A stretch of 64,000 nucleotides of DNA from an uncultured Dokdonia sp. (GCF_947492535.1 NZ_CANLNH010000002.1:124001-188000), one strand, 5' to 3'. Shown: positions 25,721-34,294, numbered from the stretch's first letter. The notes: a model not told the origin generated them from the letters alone. Translations and numbers: made by a program.

Positions 25721-26992
25721 ATGAAACTATTTTTTAAAGTAACCCTACGAGATCATCATGGTAAGATACCAGAAGAAATGAAACTCGATATTCAATTTTT
25801 TAATACAGACACAAAAGCCTGGGAAAAAATTGATTCAGAAAACGCAGGATACCTAGAAGGCACATATAATTTTGAATATTATATTCCTTCTCGTATATAT
25901 GGTGATCAACCAACCTTACGTAAAGTACGCGAAGTACTACAAACTGGAGGAATGCCTATGTTTAGGCTTATAGATGCTCTTTCTAAAGAACAAGTATATA
26001 TTCTTGCCAAACAAGGAGCATATACCATGCTTGAAGATGCTATCTCTTATGATTTTGGGAACTTATCCCTTTTACAAAGGGAACAAATAGAAGACTTAGA
26101 TAATCCTAAAATACCATCTGTACTTATTGCTACTGCAAAGATCGCGCAGGATACAACTCCTGAAATGGAAGATCTACAAAAGGAAATAGATGATTTAAAA
26201 GAACAGATCAGACAACAAGAGGCAAATAATGAAACAAATACTACTTCAGGAGAACAAGTAGAAGAAATAGATTTTCTTACTAGAAGAGTGAGTTCTTTAG
26301 AAGAAGATATCAATAACCTCGCATCAGAAAAAGGAGTGCTAGAAACTACTATAACACAACAAAACCAAACCATAAGTAGTCAACTTGGAGAAATCAATCA
26401 TTATAAAAATATAGAGCAACAACAACAAAACACCATTTCAACTTTAGAGGCTGAAAAACAAACATTACAGCAACAAATAGACGAATCATCTCAAGAAACT
26501 GTTGAAGAAGAATACATTCCTAAATCTGTTTCTGCAAATAAATTATATACTGATGTCATTGACGAGATTAAAATAGCCAAAGAAAACACAGTGGCTTCTG
26601 GTTTTAAACTTTCTAACATTTCAATTAATCTAAAAACTGTCGCTGAAAAAGATGAAGGAGGATTACGTTTTCAAGTAATTGATATCAATAATGCTTCTGC
26701 TATCAATGGAGCAGCTATTAGCGATATAAAAATTGATATTACAGAAGACGAAACTCCTGTCGTAAACGAACTTATTGTACCGAAACTTATAGGTCTTACG
26801 GAAACCGCTGCTCGCAATTACCTAGAAAAATTTAGCTTACGCTTAGACCCTGTGTATCAGCTTATCGATACTCAAAACAGTACGCTTTCGCAAGGACAAG
26901 CATTTAAACAATCTCCAGAGCCAGGAACGACAACAACGCCAGACGCAACCATTACTGTCATTTTTGCAAAAAACAACCAACACCTAAACTAA
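25721..26992 (+). CDS. Coiled-coil protein with C-terminal PASTA domain
   Basis: This 423-aa protein lacks the shared module. It opens with a beta-rich domain (about 1-70; KLFFKVTLRDHHGKIPEEM). A helical section follows, then a long coiled coil (about 150-265, Q/E/N-rich heptads), a small domain (about 270-345) and a PASTA domain (about 350-420; VPKLIGLTETAARNYLEKF then QSPEPGT). PASTA domains usually bind peptidoglycan or beta-lactam-like ligands outside the cell, yet there is no signal peptide or membrane segment and no kinase. It shares the PASTA feature with the next gene, so the pair may work at the same site. Confidence 0.65.
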   Translation: MKLFFKVTLRDHHGKIPEEMKLDIQFFNTDTKAWEKIDSENAGYLEGTYNFEYYIPSRIYGDQPTLRKVREVLQTGGMPMFRLIDALSKEQVYILAKQGAYTMLEDAISYDFGNLSLLQREQIEDLDNPKIPSVLIATAKIAQDTTPEMEDLQKEIDDLKEQIRQQEANNETNTTSGEQVEEIDFLTRRVSSLEEDINNLASEKGVLETTITQQNQTISSQLGEINHYKNIEQQQQNTISTLEAEKQTLQQQIDESSQETVEEEYIPKSVSANKLYTDVIDEIKIAKENTVASGFKLSNISINLKTVAEKDEGGLRFQVIDINNASAINGAAISDIKIDITEDETPVVNELIVPKLIGLTETAARNYLEKFSLRLDPVYQLIDTQNSTLSQGQAFKQSPEPGTTTTPDATITVIFAKNNQHLN

Positions 26993-26998
26993 TAGATT

Positions 26999-27613
26999 AT
27001 GTCAAATCCTAAAGAATTTATGAACGATACTATGGCAGCGCCCTTAGGTAATCTTATTGCCTCTATAGGCGAAGGTGTTGCAGATGCACAAGCAGCACTT
27101 GACGCTGGTTCATTAGCGCAAACACTTGCGCTATATGATGATGAAGATGGGGATATTATGAATAAACGCTTACGTGAAATCGGGTACCAACCTACTTTTT
27201 ATACCATTCCAGAAACAAAAGTAAAGGCAAAGATATCATTAGCGATGTCTCAATCAGGTAATTCTTCTCAGATACAATCTAACAGATTATCAAAGGTTAA
27301 GATGTATGCAACGCCTATTAATGCAACTAATACAAATAAGTATAACTTAAATGTAAATGCAAGTGTTGAGTTAGACTTTACCATTAAACCTATTCCTGCA
27401 CCAGAAGGTGCCGAACTTAGAAGAACACCAGATCTTATAGGGAAAACACTTAGTGAAGCTGAAGAGATTTTAGGTGAATTTAATTTAAATTATGAGATTA
27501 CTTCTGGAGATTCAGCAACAACGATTGCATCACAAATTCCTATAAAAGGAAGTACAACACGACTGGGAAATACAGTTGAACTTACATTTAACACGAGTAC
27601 GGATGATAATTAG
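26999..27613 (+). CDS. Paralogue 6 of the novel operon, with PASTA domain
   Basis: This 204-aa protein has AAPLGNLIASIGEGVADAQAA at about 13-33 and REIGYQPTFYTIPETKVKAK at about 60-79, the shared module. The middle (about 80-130) holds the strand-rich region. The C-terminal PASTA domain covers about 138-202 (RTPDLIGKTLSEAEEILGEF, ending with IPIKGSTTRLGNTVELTF). There is no signal peptide. This is the last gene of the ten-gene operon. It starts 6 bp after the previous stop, and a palindrome copy follows 8 bp beyond the stop, with no clear hairpin-plus-T terminator. Confidence 0.65.
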   Translation: MSNPKEFMNDTMAAPLGNLIASIGEGVADAQAALDAGSLAQTLALYDDEDGDIMNKRLREIGYQPTFYTIPETKVKAKISLAMSQSGNSSQIQSNRLSKVKMYATPINATNTNKYNLNVNASVELDFTIKPIPAPEGAELRRTPDLIGKTLSEAEEILGEFNLNYEITSGDSATTIASQIPIKGSTTRLGNTVELTFNTSTDDN

Positions 27614-27621
27614 GTGATATA

Positions 27622-27637
27622 CGCTTTCGCGAAAGCG
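27622..27637. repeat. 16-bp palindrome copy after the novel operon
   Basis: Perfect CGCTTTCGCGAAAGCG in the convergent gap between the operon and the SdpI-like gene. Confidence 0.9.
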
Positions 27638-27690
27638 AACTCATTCACAGTATCTTTTTAATAGACACATTTTTCAAACATTAAAAGCTA

Positions 27691-28047
27691 CTACGTTTTA
27701 CTTTTTTTATTTCCATTTTTATCAAAGCGTTTACTAATCTCTTTCTCTGTATGCCAAACAGATATTGCCAAACCAATAAGCAATACTGCTACCTGTATAA
27801 GAACCTTAAAAGGAATATCAAAGACAAGCAAAACGAGACCTGTAAGCATTACTGCTATCGCAACGTGCCAAAAATCTTTGGCACTTTGGCGATTTGCAAA
27901 ATCCCAAATCTCTTGATTTGCCATAGAACGTCGCGTACGATATCCATACCAATGATTAATCTTTTTAGGTGGCCTTTTTAAATAATAAAACCCAAGCACT
28001 AGAAATAAAATTCCTTGGAATAAGAGAGCACTATTTTCTACACTCAT
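27691..28047 (-). CDS. SdpI-family membrane protein
   Basis: This 118-aa protein has helices at about 7-24, 61-78 and 83-103. The cytoplasmic loop contains the SdpI signature GYRTRRSMANQEIWDFAN (about 35-52), very close to the family motif GYRTPRSMKNxExWxxAN. SdpI proteins are named after the Bacillus immunity protein against the SdpC toxin, but most genomic copies have no toxin gene beside them and their role is open. It carries the signature domain only. No toxin-like gene is adjacent. Confidence 0.8.
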   Translation of the reverse strand: MSVENSALLFQGILFLVLGFYYLKRPPKKINHWYGYRTRRSMANQEIWDFANRQSAKDFWHVAIAVMLTGLVLLVFDIPFKVLIQVAVLLIGLAISVWHTEKEISKRFDKNGNKKSKT

Positions 28048-28099
28048 ACCTTGTCTATTTTACTTTTAGTACTTGGGTTTACAAACGCTTTTAAAAAGA

Positions 28100-28846
28100 T
28101 TATTTGATACGTTTAATCTTGATATTACGATACCATACTTTATCGCTATGATCTTGTAATCCTATATGACCATTTTGATATTTACCAAAACCTTTCCAAT
28201 CTGCAAATTTAGATGTTGCTACCATAGCATCCCATTCTGCTCCATGCGCTGGAAATGTATACATTTCTGTACCATTCATGGTTACTTTTCCTAGATTCGT
28301 TTTATGATTTACTTCTAGAATAACGGCATTCCATTCTCCTGCGGGTTTTACAATATTATCCATAGGGGCTATCATATCATATAATGCTCCTGCTCTGTGC
28401 GTTTTACCTCCTCGATTTGCATCTGGATGCTTTGCATCATCTAACACTTGAACTTCTGGTCCTGTTTCATACGCTTCTTTAAAATCTGAAGACTCGTGAA
28501 CTCCCCAGAAAATACCACTATTTCCAGCTTCAGAAATTTTCCATTCTAATGAAAGAACAAAATTCTCATAGGTGTCTTTAGTAATGATATTTTTACCTCC
28601 TTCTTCTCCAGGAGTGAAAGCCATAGCGCCATCTACAATTGCCCATTCTGAATGCATTGTTTCAGAACCATATCCTCTCCACTGATCCATAGAAGTTCCA
28701 TCAAATAATGTAATCCACTCTGATGTGGTTTCTTCGGCTTTCTCTGTAACTGCTTTTACTTCTTCTTTAACAGTTTTTGTTTCTGTTGTTTCATTTTTAC
28801 AACTAAAAACGGCTAGTGCTACAGAAAGTATGATTAGTTTTTTCAT
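28100..28846 (-). CDS. DUF1080 family lipoprotein (3-keto-glycoside hydrolase-like)
   Basis: This 248-aa protein has a lipoprotein signal (lipobox ...LAVFSCKNE, Cys at about residue 16). It consists of one concanavalin-like DUF1080 domain: SEWITLFDGTSMDQWRGYG at about 42-60 is its hallmark start, SGIFWGV near 112 follows, and WYRNIKIKRI closes it. DUF1080 enzymes act on 3-keto-disaccharides or related glycosides in Bacteroidota. Context with a GMC oxidoreductase and Gfo/Idh dehydrogenase fits this. It faces the periplasm or outer membrane. Substrate is inference. Confidence 0.8.
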   Translation of the reverse strand: MKKLIILSVALAVFSCKNETTETKTVKEEVKAVTEKAEETTSEWITLFDGTSMDQWRGYGSETMHSEWAIVDGAMAFTPGEEGGKNIITKDTYENFVLSLEWKISEAGNSGIFWGVHESSDFKEAYETGPEVQVLDDAKHPDANRGGKTHRAGALYDMIAPMDNIVKPAGEWNAVILEVNHKTNLGKVTMNGTEMYTFPAHGAEWDAMVATSKFADWKGFGKYQNGHIGLQDHSDKVWYRNIKIKRIK

Positions 28847-28873
28847 TGGTTTTACGTTTTATAATCTTATATA

Positions 28874-29491
28874 TTATTTAAAGTTTACTTCTCCTATTTT
28901 AACATCTCCATAATAAAGGTCTGCTTTTTTTAGAACCGATGGAATCGCTACAAAAAGCTGAAGCAGACGTTCATTTATTTCTCTAGGTTTAAAATAGATA
29001 ACATGTATATCTGGCTTTTTCCTTGAGCCTAAATTTACTAGATAATCAACGTTCTTGAAATCCTTGTAACTATAATCTGAAAATGAATCCTCTAGATCTG
29101 GCGTGTAAAGTGCATTCCCTCTATTTTCTTTTCTAGGTTTTTTAGACGTACATCTAGTAAAAGTCCAAATATCTGTAAAGTTTTTAAAAAACACATCTGT
29201 AGGTCTATATCTTGCTTTTAACGGCTCAGAAACTAAAGAAAATTTATTAGGGTCAAAAAATACTTTCTTTGAATACAGTGGAGTCATTTTTACTTTTATA
29301 CGCACCTGTTTAAATCGTTTATCAAGAACTGCCACTAAAGAAGGATTCATTCTTCTATTAACTTTTTTGGACTTTTCTAATTTAAACGTAACGCTATCTT
29401 GTATGACTTCAACTTCTTGAGAAAATAAATTTGTCGAAAACGAGAGTGTAAAGAAAATTAAGAATAGGAAGTAATAAGTAAATTTATTCAT
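28874..29491 (-). CDS. Secreted hypothetical protein
   Basis: This 205-aa protein has a signal peptide (about 1-24, ending LFSQ) and a beta-rich domain. KVRIK-type strands, FDPNKFSLVSEPLKARYRP at about 75-93, and YYGDVKIGEVNF at the end are visible. The family is not recognised. It sits between the DUF1080 gene (28 bp away) and the isomerase-like gene (28 bp away) on the same strand, so it belongs to the sugar-oxidation operon, but nothing in it points to a carbohydrate activity. Confidence 0.6.
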   Translation of the reverse strand: MNKFTYYFLFLIFFTLSFSTNLFSQEVEVIQDSVTFKLEKSKKVNRRMNPSLVAVLDKRFKQVRIKVKMTPLYSKKVFFDPNKFSLVSEPLKARYRPTDVFFKNFTDIWTFTRCTSKKPRKENRGNALYTPDLEDSFSDYSYKDFKNVDYLVNLGSRKKPDIHVIYFKPREINERLLQLFVAIPSVLKKADLYYGDVKIGEVNFK

Positions 29492-29518
29492 GATATATAA
29501 TTTCTACTACTCTCTTTT

Positions 29519-30571
29519 TTAGAGTCCTAATATTTTCTTTAATAGTTCTTTATCAATATCAGCGCCTGCAAAATCATCAAATCGTTTTTGTGTAGCTTCT
29601 ATAATATGACTTGCGATAAAGGGAGCTCCTTCTCTCGCTCCTTGTTCTGGACTTTTTACACAACACTCCCATTCCATCACTGCCCACACATCACAACCAT
29701 ACTCGGTCAGTTTTGTAAAGATAGTTTTAAAATCTATTTGTCCATCTCCTGGAGAACGATAACGCCCTGCACGATCTTGCCAGTCACTATATCCTCCAAA
29801 TGTTCCACGTTTTCCATCAGGTTTAAACTCTGAATCCTTTACGTGAAATGCTTTTATAAACGAATGATAATGGTCTATATATTCTATATAATCCAGTTGT
29901 TGTAATACAAAATGACTAGGGTCGTACAGAATATTAACACGTTTATGATTATTAGTAGCTTCTAGAAAACGTTCAAATGTCACACCATCATGTAAATCCT
30001 CTCCTGGGTGTATTTCATAAGCTACATCTACCCCATTTTCATCATATTCATTAAGTAAAGGGAGCCATCTATTTGCGAGTTCTTCAAAACCTAGTTCTAC
30101 AAGTCCTGCTGGACGTTGTGGCCATGGGTGCATGGTATGCCATAATAAAGAGCCACTAAACGTAGCACTTACATTCAATCCTAAATGCTTACTTGCTCTT
30201 GCCGCACTAATCATTTGCTGGCGTGCCCATTCTGTACGTTTTTTAGGATTGTTTTTACAATCATCTGGCGCAAAATTATCAAACATCAAATCGTATGCGG
30301 GATGTACCGCTACTAATTGCCCTTGTAAGTGGGTGGAAAGTTCTGTGATTTCAAGGCCATAATCATTGATTTTTCCTTTCAATTCGTCACAATACGTTTT
30401 ACTTTCTCCTGCTTTGGTTAAGTCTATTAATCGACTTTCCCATGTTGGGATTTGGATCCCTTTATATCCTAAATCTGCTGCCCATTTACAAAGTCCGTCT
30501 AATGAATTAAACGGCGCTTTATCATCCATAAATTGCGCTAAAAATACCGCTGGTCCTTTTACTGTTTTCAT
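29519..30571 (-). CDS. Sugar phosphate isomerase/epimerase family (TIM barrel)
   Basis: This 350-aa cytosolic protein has no signal peptide. It is an AP_endonuc_2-type TIM barrel. Metal-binding positions are suggested by YEIHPGEDLHDG at about 190-200, YDPSHFVLQQ near 217, FHVKDSEFKPDG near 240, and MEWECCVKSPEQGA near 300. The family rearranges or epimerises sugars and inosose-like ketones. It neighbours a Gfo/Idh/MocA dehydrogenase, as in inositol and keto-sugar pathways. The exact substrate cannot be read from sequence. Confidence 0.82.
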   Translation of the reverse strand: MKTVKGPAVFLAQFMDDKAPFNSLDGLCKWAADLGYKGIQIPTWESRLIDLTKAGESKTYCDELKGKINDYGLEITELSTHLQGQLVAVHPAYDLMFDNFAPDDCKNNPKKRTEWARQQMISAARASKHLGLNVSATFSGSLLWHTMHPWPQRPAGLVELGFEELANRWLPLLNEYDENGVDVAYEIHPGEDLHDGVTFERFLEATNNHKRVNILYDPSHFVLQQLDYIEYIDHYHSFIKAFHVKDSEFKPDGKRGTFGGYSDWQDRAGRYRSPGDGQIDFKTIFTKLTEYGCDVWAVMEWECCVKSPEQGAREGAPFIASHIIEATQKRFDDFAGADIDKELLKKILGL

Positions 30572-30583
30572 AGTATTCTTTTC

Positions 30584-30603
30584 ATATCCGCGAAGGCGGA
30601 TAT
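30584..30603. repeat. Second palindrome family, ATATCCGC-GAAG-GCGGATAT
   Basis: Eight-bp arms around GAAG, 13 bp upstream (reverse strand) of the isomerase start. Related copies with the loop read on the other strand are at 36721-36740 and 36807-36826. Confidence 0.75.
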
Positions 30604-30622
30604 CTTTTTATTTATTTTTCTT

Positions 30623-30711
30623 TATACGCTTTAACGTTTCGCTCTCCCTATGGTCGTGAACCTGCTTGCCGGCAGGTAGGTCTCATGAGTTCGCTTTCGC
30701 GAAAGCGTATA
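30623..30711. repeat. Composite intergenic repeat, ~89 bp copy
   Basis: It is in opposite orientation to the copy at 18430-18516, with about 77 of 87 bases the same by hand alignment. Both ends read TATACGCTTT inward, the internal part has CCTGC-TTGCCG-GCAGG, and it contains a full 16-bp palindrome at 30692-30707. It ends 2 bp short of the stop codon of the next gene on the minus strand. Confidence 0.8.
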
Positions 30712-30713
30712 CT

Positions 30714-31853
30714 TTAACCTTCTAACGTAACCCAAACATTCCCATCGCGATGAGACTGTACAGATTTTTCTATAAAATTCATTCCCCGTACACCATCGGT
30801 CATACCTGGAAACTCTCCTTCGTGGAATTTTTCACCTCGTATGGCTTTGGCTACTCCCCTATAGATATTGCCCATAGCATCAAATATTCCTTCTGGATGT
30901 CCTGGAGGAAGCTTGGTTCCGTCTAATGAAAACTCACTATTATATCCATGACCAGGTTTAAGAACTCTTAAAGGCTGTCCTTCTTCTAGTAAATACAGAT
31001 AGTTTGGATTTTCTTGCTCCCATTTTAAAGCTGCTTTCTTTCCATAGATCGCAACGGTAAAATTATTTTCTTCTCCTGTTGCTATTTGACTTGATCGGAG
31101 CACTCCTTTGGTATATTCTCCTAAACGGAGTAATACTGTTCCATCAATATCCATTTGATTATCTGCATAGAGATGATTCAAATCTGCTAGAATTGACTTC
31201 ACTTTCTGACCTGTCACATATTCTAACATTTGATAGGCATGTACGCCTATATCTCCCATACAACAGCTTATTCCTGATTTTTCAGGATTTAAACGCCATG
31301 TCGTAGCGCGTTGTTCTTGGTCATGAATTAATGGATTGATCCACCCTTGATAGTACTGTGCGTCTACTTTTTGAACGGCACCTATCTCTCCATTGGCAAT
31401 CATCTGTTTCATTTGACGCACCATTGGATACCCTGTATAGGTGTGTGTCAACCCAAAAATATTTCCATTTTTCTGCTGTATCGCTTGTAATTCCAATGCC
31501 TCTTCATGTGTCATGGTCATTGGTTTTTCACAAATCACATGAAATCCAGCTTCCAATAGTTGTTTTGCCATTGGAAAGTGAAGAAAATTAGGCGTTAGTA
31601 TGGAGAATACTTGAATACGCTCTTCTTCTGGGCGTGCTAGTTCTGCAGCGATCATCTCATCTAAATTGGCATGAATACGATCTGTTGAGATACCTATTTC
31701 TTTCGCGAAAGCGAGACTTACATTCACATCGGGATTAAAAACAGCTCCTGTAAGTTGATATGCATCAAACATACTGGCTGCTACTCTGTGCAACACGCCT
31801 ATTAAACTATCGCCTCCGCCTCCAAGGACGCCCCATTTTATTTTGTTACTCAT
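30714..31853 (-). CDS. Gfo/Idh/MocA family oxidoreductase
   Basis: This 379-aa cytosolic NAD(P)-dependent dehydrogenase has a Rossmann motif near the N-terminus (GVLGGGGDSLIG, residues 8-19, where the usual GxGxxG is altered by an extra glycine run). The catalytic EKP is in VICEKPMTMTHEEA at about 106-119. GDIGVHAYQ is near 200 (catalytic His position). Family members oxidise sugars or inositols at a hydroxyl to the keto form. A partial palindrome copy at 31700-31711 is read as AFAKE at residues 48-52. Its neighbours make a keto-sugar pathway likely. Confidence 0.88.
   Translation of the reverse strand: MSNKIKWGVLGGGGDSLIGVLHRVAASMFDAYQLTGAVFNPDVNVSLAFAKEIGISTDRIHANLDEMIAAELARPEEERIQVFSILTPNFLHFPMAKQLLEAGFHVICEKPMTMTHEEALELQAIQQKNGNIFGLTHTYTGYPMVRQMKQMIANGEIGAVQKVDAQYYQGWINPLIHDQEQRATTWRLNPEKSGISCCMGDIGVHAYQMLEYVTGQKVKSILADLNHLYADNQMDIDGTVLLRLGEYTKGVLRSSQIATGEENNFTVAIYGKKAALKWEQENPNYLYLLEEGQPLRVLKPGHGYNSEFSLDGTKLPPGHPEGIFDAMGNIYRGVAKAIRGEKFHEGEFPGMTDGVRGMNFIEKSVQSHRDGNVWVTLEG
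31700..31711. repeat. Partial palindrome copy in the Gfo/Idh gene
   Basis: CTTTCGCGAAAG (12 bp), read on the minus strand as AFAKE. Only the core is palindromic. Confidence 0.7.
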
Positions 31854-31908
31854 TGCTAAGCTATTAGTTTATTTCATCTCCCTTCGATAAACTCAGGGTG
31901 ACATTTAA

Positions 31909-33132
31909 TTATTCTGTATATTCTATTTCTTCATTCTTAAATGCAATTGCAAAAATCACAAATACCACTGCTGCAAAAATTGCTGGGAAAATCCAAATTG
32001 AATTCCAACCATGTCCTTCTCCTACAATGTTTGCGTCAACAACTTTTCCTGCTATATAAAAACCAATAAGCATTCCTATTCCGTAAGTTGCAAGTGTTAC
32101 AATTCCTTGTGCTGCACTTTTAATTTTTTCTCCTGCTTTATTATCTGTGTATATCTGCCCTGACACAAAAAAGAAATCATAACATATCCCATGTAAAACG
32201 ATTCCCATAACGATCATTCCAAAAAGTCCATCACCATCTCCATATGCAAATAATAAGTAACGAAGTGTCCAAGCTAACATCCCTACCAAAATTGTCTTTT
32301 TAAAACCATATTTTTTGAAGAAAAAAGGCAATAAAAGCATAAAAAGAACTTCTGAAATCTGACCTACAATAGTCCAAGCTGTAGAATCTTCTACTCCGTT
32401 CTCAGTCAAAAACAAGCTTAAGTTCTGATAATAAAAAGCCAACGGGATACATATTAAGATAGAAGAAACAAAGAATACTAAAAAGTTTCTATCTTTCAAT
32501 AATTTTAAAGCATCTAATCCTAGTATATCTGATATTTTAACCTTCTCTCCTTTTGCACTTGGTGGTGTTTTAGGTAACATAAAACTATAAATCCCTAATA
32601 CTGCAGATGCAATAGCTGTCATTAAAAAAGTATTTCGAAGAAGTCCTTCTTCAATTGATTCTTTTGAGTCCCAATCAAATGCAAAACTAATTAGTAATCC
32701 TACCAATATCCAACCTACAGTTCCCCAAACTCTAATAAAAGGGAAATCTTTAGATGGATTTTTCATTTGATTAAAAGCTACTGAATTAACAAGGGCAAGG
32801 GTTGGCATGTATGCAATCATATAGCCTAATATGTAAGGATAAAATGTAGCGAAATCATCTGCTTGATATGCTTGATACATCAATATTGCTCCTATAAGAT
32901 GTAATACCGCTAAAATTTTTTCGGCATTAAAAAAGCGATCTGCAATCAATCCTATAATAAAAGGCGCAATGATAGCGCCCCATGATTGTGTTGAATATGC
33001 CATTCCTGTCTCTGCTCCAGAAGCAGATAAGTTATTTCCTAAAAAAGTTGCCATGGTTACAAACCATCCTCCCCAAATAAAGAATTCAAGGAACATCATA
33101 ATGGATAATTGTACTCTAGTTGATGCTTTCAT
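31909..33132 (-). CDS. MFS transporter, nucleoside:H+ symporter-like
   Basis: This 407-aa inner-membrane protein has 12 predicted helices. The opening (STRVQLSIMMFLEFFIWGGWFVTMATF) is typical of the NHS (NupG/XapB-like) branch that Bacteroidota often place in sugar clusters. WGAIIAPFIIGLIADRFF at about 50-67 is the MFS loop signature. It is flanked by TIM-barrel genes (6 bp from the next upstream gene on the minus strand), so it probably imports the sugar or keto-sugar used by the cluster rather than nucleosides. Confidence 0.85.
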   Translation of the reverse strand: MKASTRVQLSIMMFLEFFIWGGWFVTMATFLGNNLSASGAETGMAYSTQSWGAIIAPFIIGLIADRFFNAEKILAVLHLIGAILMYQAYQADDFATFYPYILGYMIAYMPTLALVNSVAFNQMKNPSKDFPFIRVWGTVGWILVGLLISFAFDWDSKESIEEGLLRNTFLMTAIASAVLGIYSFMLPKTPPSAKGEKVKISDILGLDALKLLKDRNFLVFFVSSILICIPLAFYYQNLSLFLTENGVEDSTAWTIVGQISEVLFMLLLPFFFKKYGFKKTILVGMLAWTLRYLLFAYGDGDGLFGMIVMGIVLHGICYDFFFVSGQIYTDNKAGEKIKSAAQGIVTLATYGIGMLIGFYIAGKVVDANIVGEGHGWNSIWIFPAIFAAVVFVIFAIAFKNEEIEYTE

Positions 33133-33138
33133 AGTATA

Positions 33139-34128
33139 TTATTTAAGGTTACTGATTGATTTTTCAACCAATGCTTTGGTTAATCTAATGCCTTCCTTAG
33201 GGTCTTCAAGAGGTCCTTCGTACTCGGTTCCTACATATCCTTTAAAACCTGCATCTTTTACAATTTGCAGTAAGCGACCGTAATCTAGTTTTGTTTCGTT
33301 ACCAGCTTCATCAAAGTTATAGGATTTAGCGGATACTCCTTTTGCATATGGCATTAACTCCATGGTTCCTTTATACGTATCATATTCTTCTACGCAAGGT
33401 GCTCCCCAACGCTCTCCGCCTTCACGTTTTACACAAAAGTTTCCAAAATCTGGAAGTGTCCCTACGGTTTCCATACCTACTTCCTTCATAACGGCTGCTA
33501 GTTTTGCACCATCACTAGACCATCCGCCATGATTTTCAATAATTACATTAACACCTATTTCTTTTCCATAAGCCCCTAATTCAGAAAGAGACGCTACTGA
33601 TAGTGCGTGCCATTTTTCTGGATCTAACTCTCCAAAAAGGTTGGCTCTTACAGAATGCGCTCCCATCAGCTGGGCAGCATCCATCCATATTTTATGATTT
33701 TCTATGGCTTCTTTTAGTTTTTTTGGATCAGGATCTGCAAGTTCTCCTGCATGATCTACCATAATAAGTACGTTATCCATTTCGGCTTGTTTACTTATTT
33801 CTAAAAGTTTATTAGCAAGCGTCATTACACGCTCTTTATAATTGTCACCTGTTTCACGCACAGAAGGATATAACTGTGTTACATATTCAACACCTGTAAA
33901 CCCTAAGTCCTTTGCTATAGGGGCAAAGTTCATGGGATCTAATGATCCATCTTGAAAGGGTTTGTGAAGTGACCATTGTGCTAAAGAATGTTTAAAATCA
34001 TTGTTTTTTGCCACAACTTCTGTTTTTGGTTCTTCTTTTTGGGTAGTTTCCTCTTCTTTTTTTGCATCATTTTTACAAGAAAAAAGGACAAATACGCATA
34101 CTAATGCAATCGTAAAATAATTTTTCAT
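33139..34128 (-). CDS. TIM-barrel isomerase-like lipoprotein
   Basis: This 329-aa protein has a lipoprotein signal (ALVCVFVLFSCKND, lipobox Cys at about 18), then a K/E-rich linker (about 20-45). A sugar phosphate isomerase/epimerase-type barrel with VIIENHGGWSSDG near 197-209 and FKGYVGTEYEGP near 298-309 follows. It is the secreted, lipid-anchored relative of the 29519 product. It is likely to act on an oxidised sugar in the periplasm. First gene of the minus-strand operon running from 34128 down to 28100, divergent from the GMC oxidoreductase. Confidence 0.82.
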   Translation of the reverse strand: MKNYFTIALVCVFVLFSCKNDAKKEEETTQKEEPKTEVVAKNNDFKHSLAQWSLHKPFQDGSLDPMNFAPIAKDLGFTGVEYVTQLYPSVRETGDNYKERVMTLANKLLEISKQAEMDNVLIMVDHAGELADPDPKKLKEAIENHKIWMDAAQLMGAHSVRANLFGELDPEKWHALSVASLSELGAYGKEIGVNVIIENHGGWSSDGAKLAAVMKEVGMETVGTLPDFGNFCVKREGGERWGAPCVEEYDTYKGTMELMPYAKGVSAKSYNFDEAGNETKLDYGRLLQIVKDAGFKGYVGTEYEGPLEDPKEGIRLTKALVEKSISNLK

Positions 34129-34220
34129 GGAGTTCTAATTAATTAAAGCCGTACTATAACGTTTTCGCTTGCGATTAACTGTTAAATCTACGGTTTGACT
34201 AAGTTAGTCTTTTTTTAAAA

Positions 34221-34253
34221 TTGACAAAAAACAACTTAAAATTTATATATTTG
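34221..34253 (+). promoter_or_regulatory. Promoter of the GMC oxidoreductase operon
   Basis: TTG (34221-34223), 22-bp spacer, TATATTTG (34246-34253), an exact TANNTTTG. This is the best-spaced Bacteroidota sigma-type promoter in the sugar region, 41 bp before the GTG start at 34295. Confidence 0.7.
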
Positions 34254-34294
34254 GTAACATATATCACAATATTTTTTCAAAAACACATATCAAA

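Noticed and set aside
26881-26896. Possible palindrome copy (ACGCTTTCGCAAGG) in the PASTA gene
   Set aside because: Only the left half matches. The right half is lost, so it is likely chance or decayed beyond recognition.
18679-27613. Extracellular contractile injection system or prophage tail cluster
   Set aside because: I found no sheath, tube, baseplate, AAA+ ATPase, LysM, PAAR spike, terminase or integrase. Lack of signal peptides and repeated paralogues alone are not enough.
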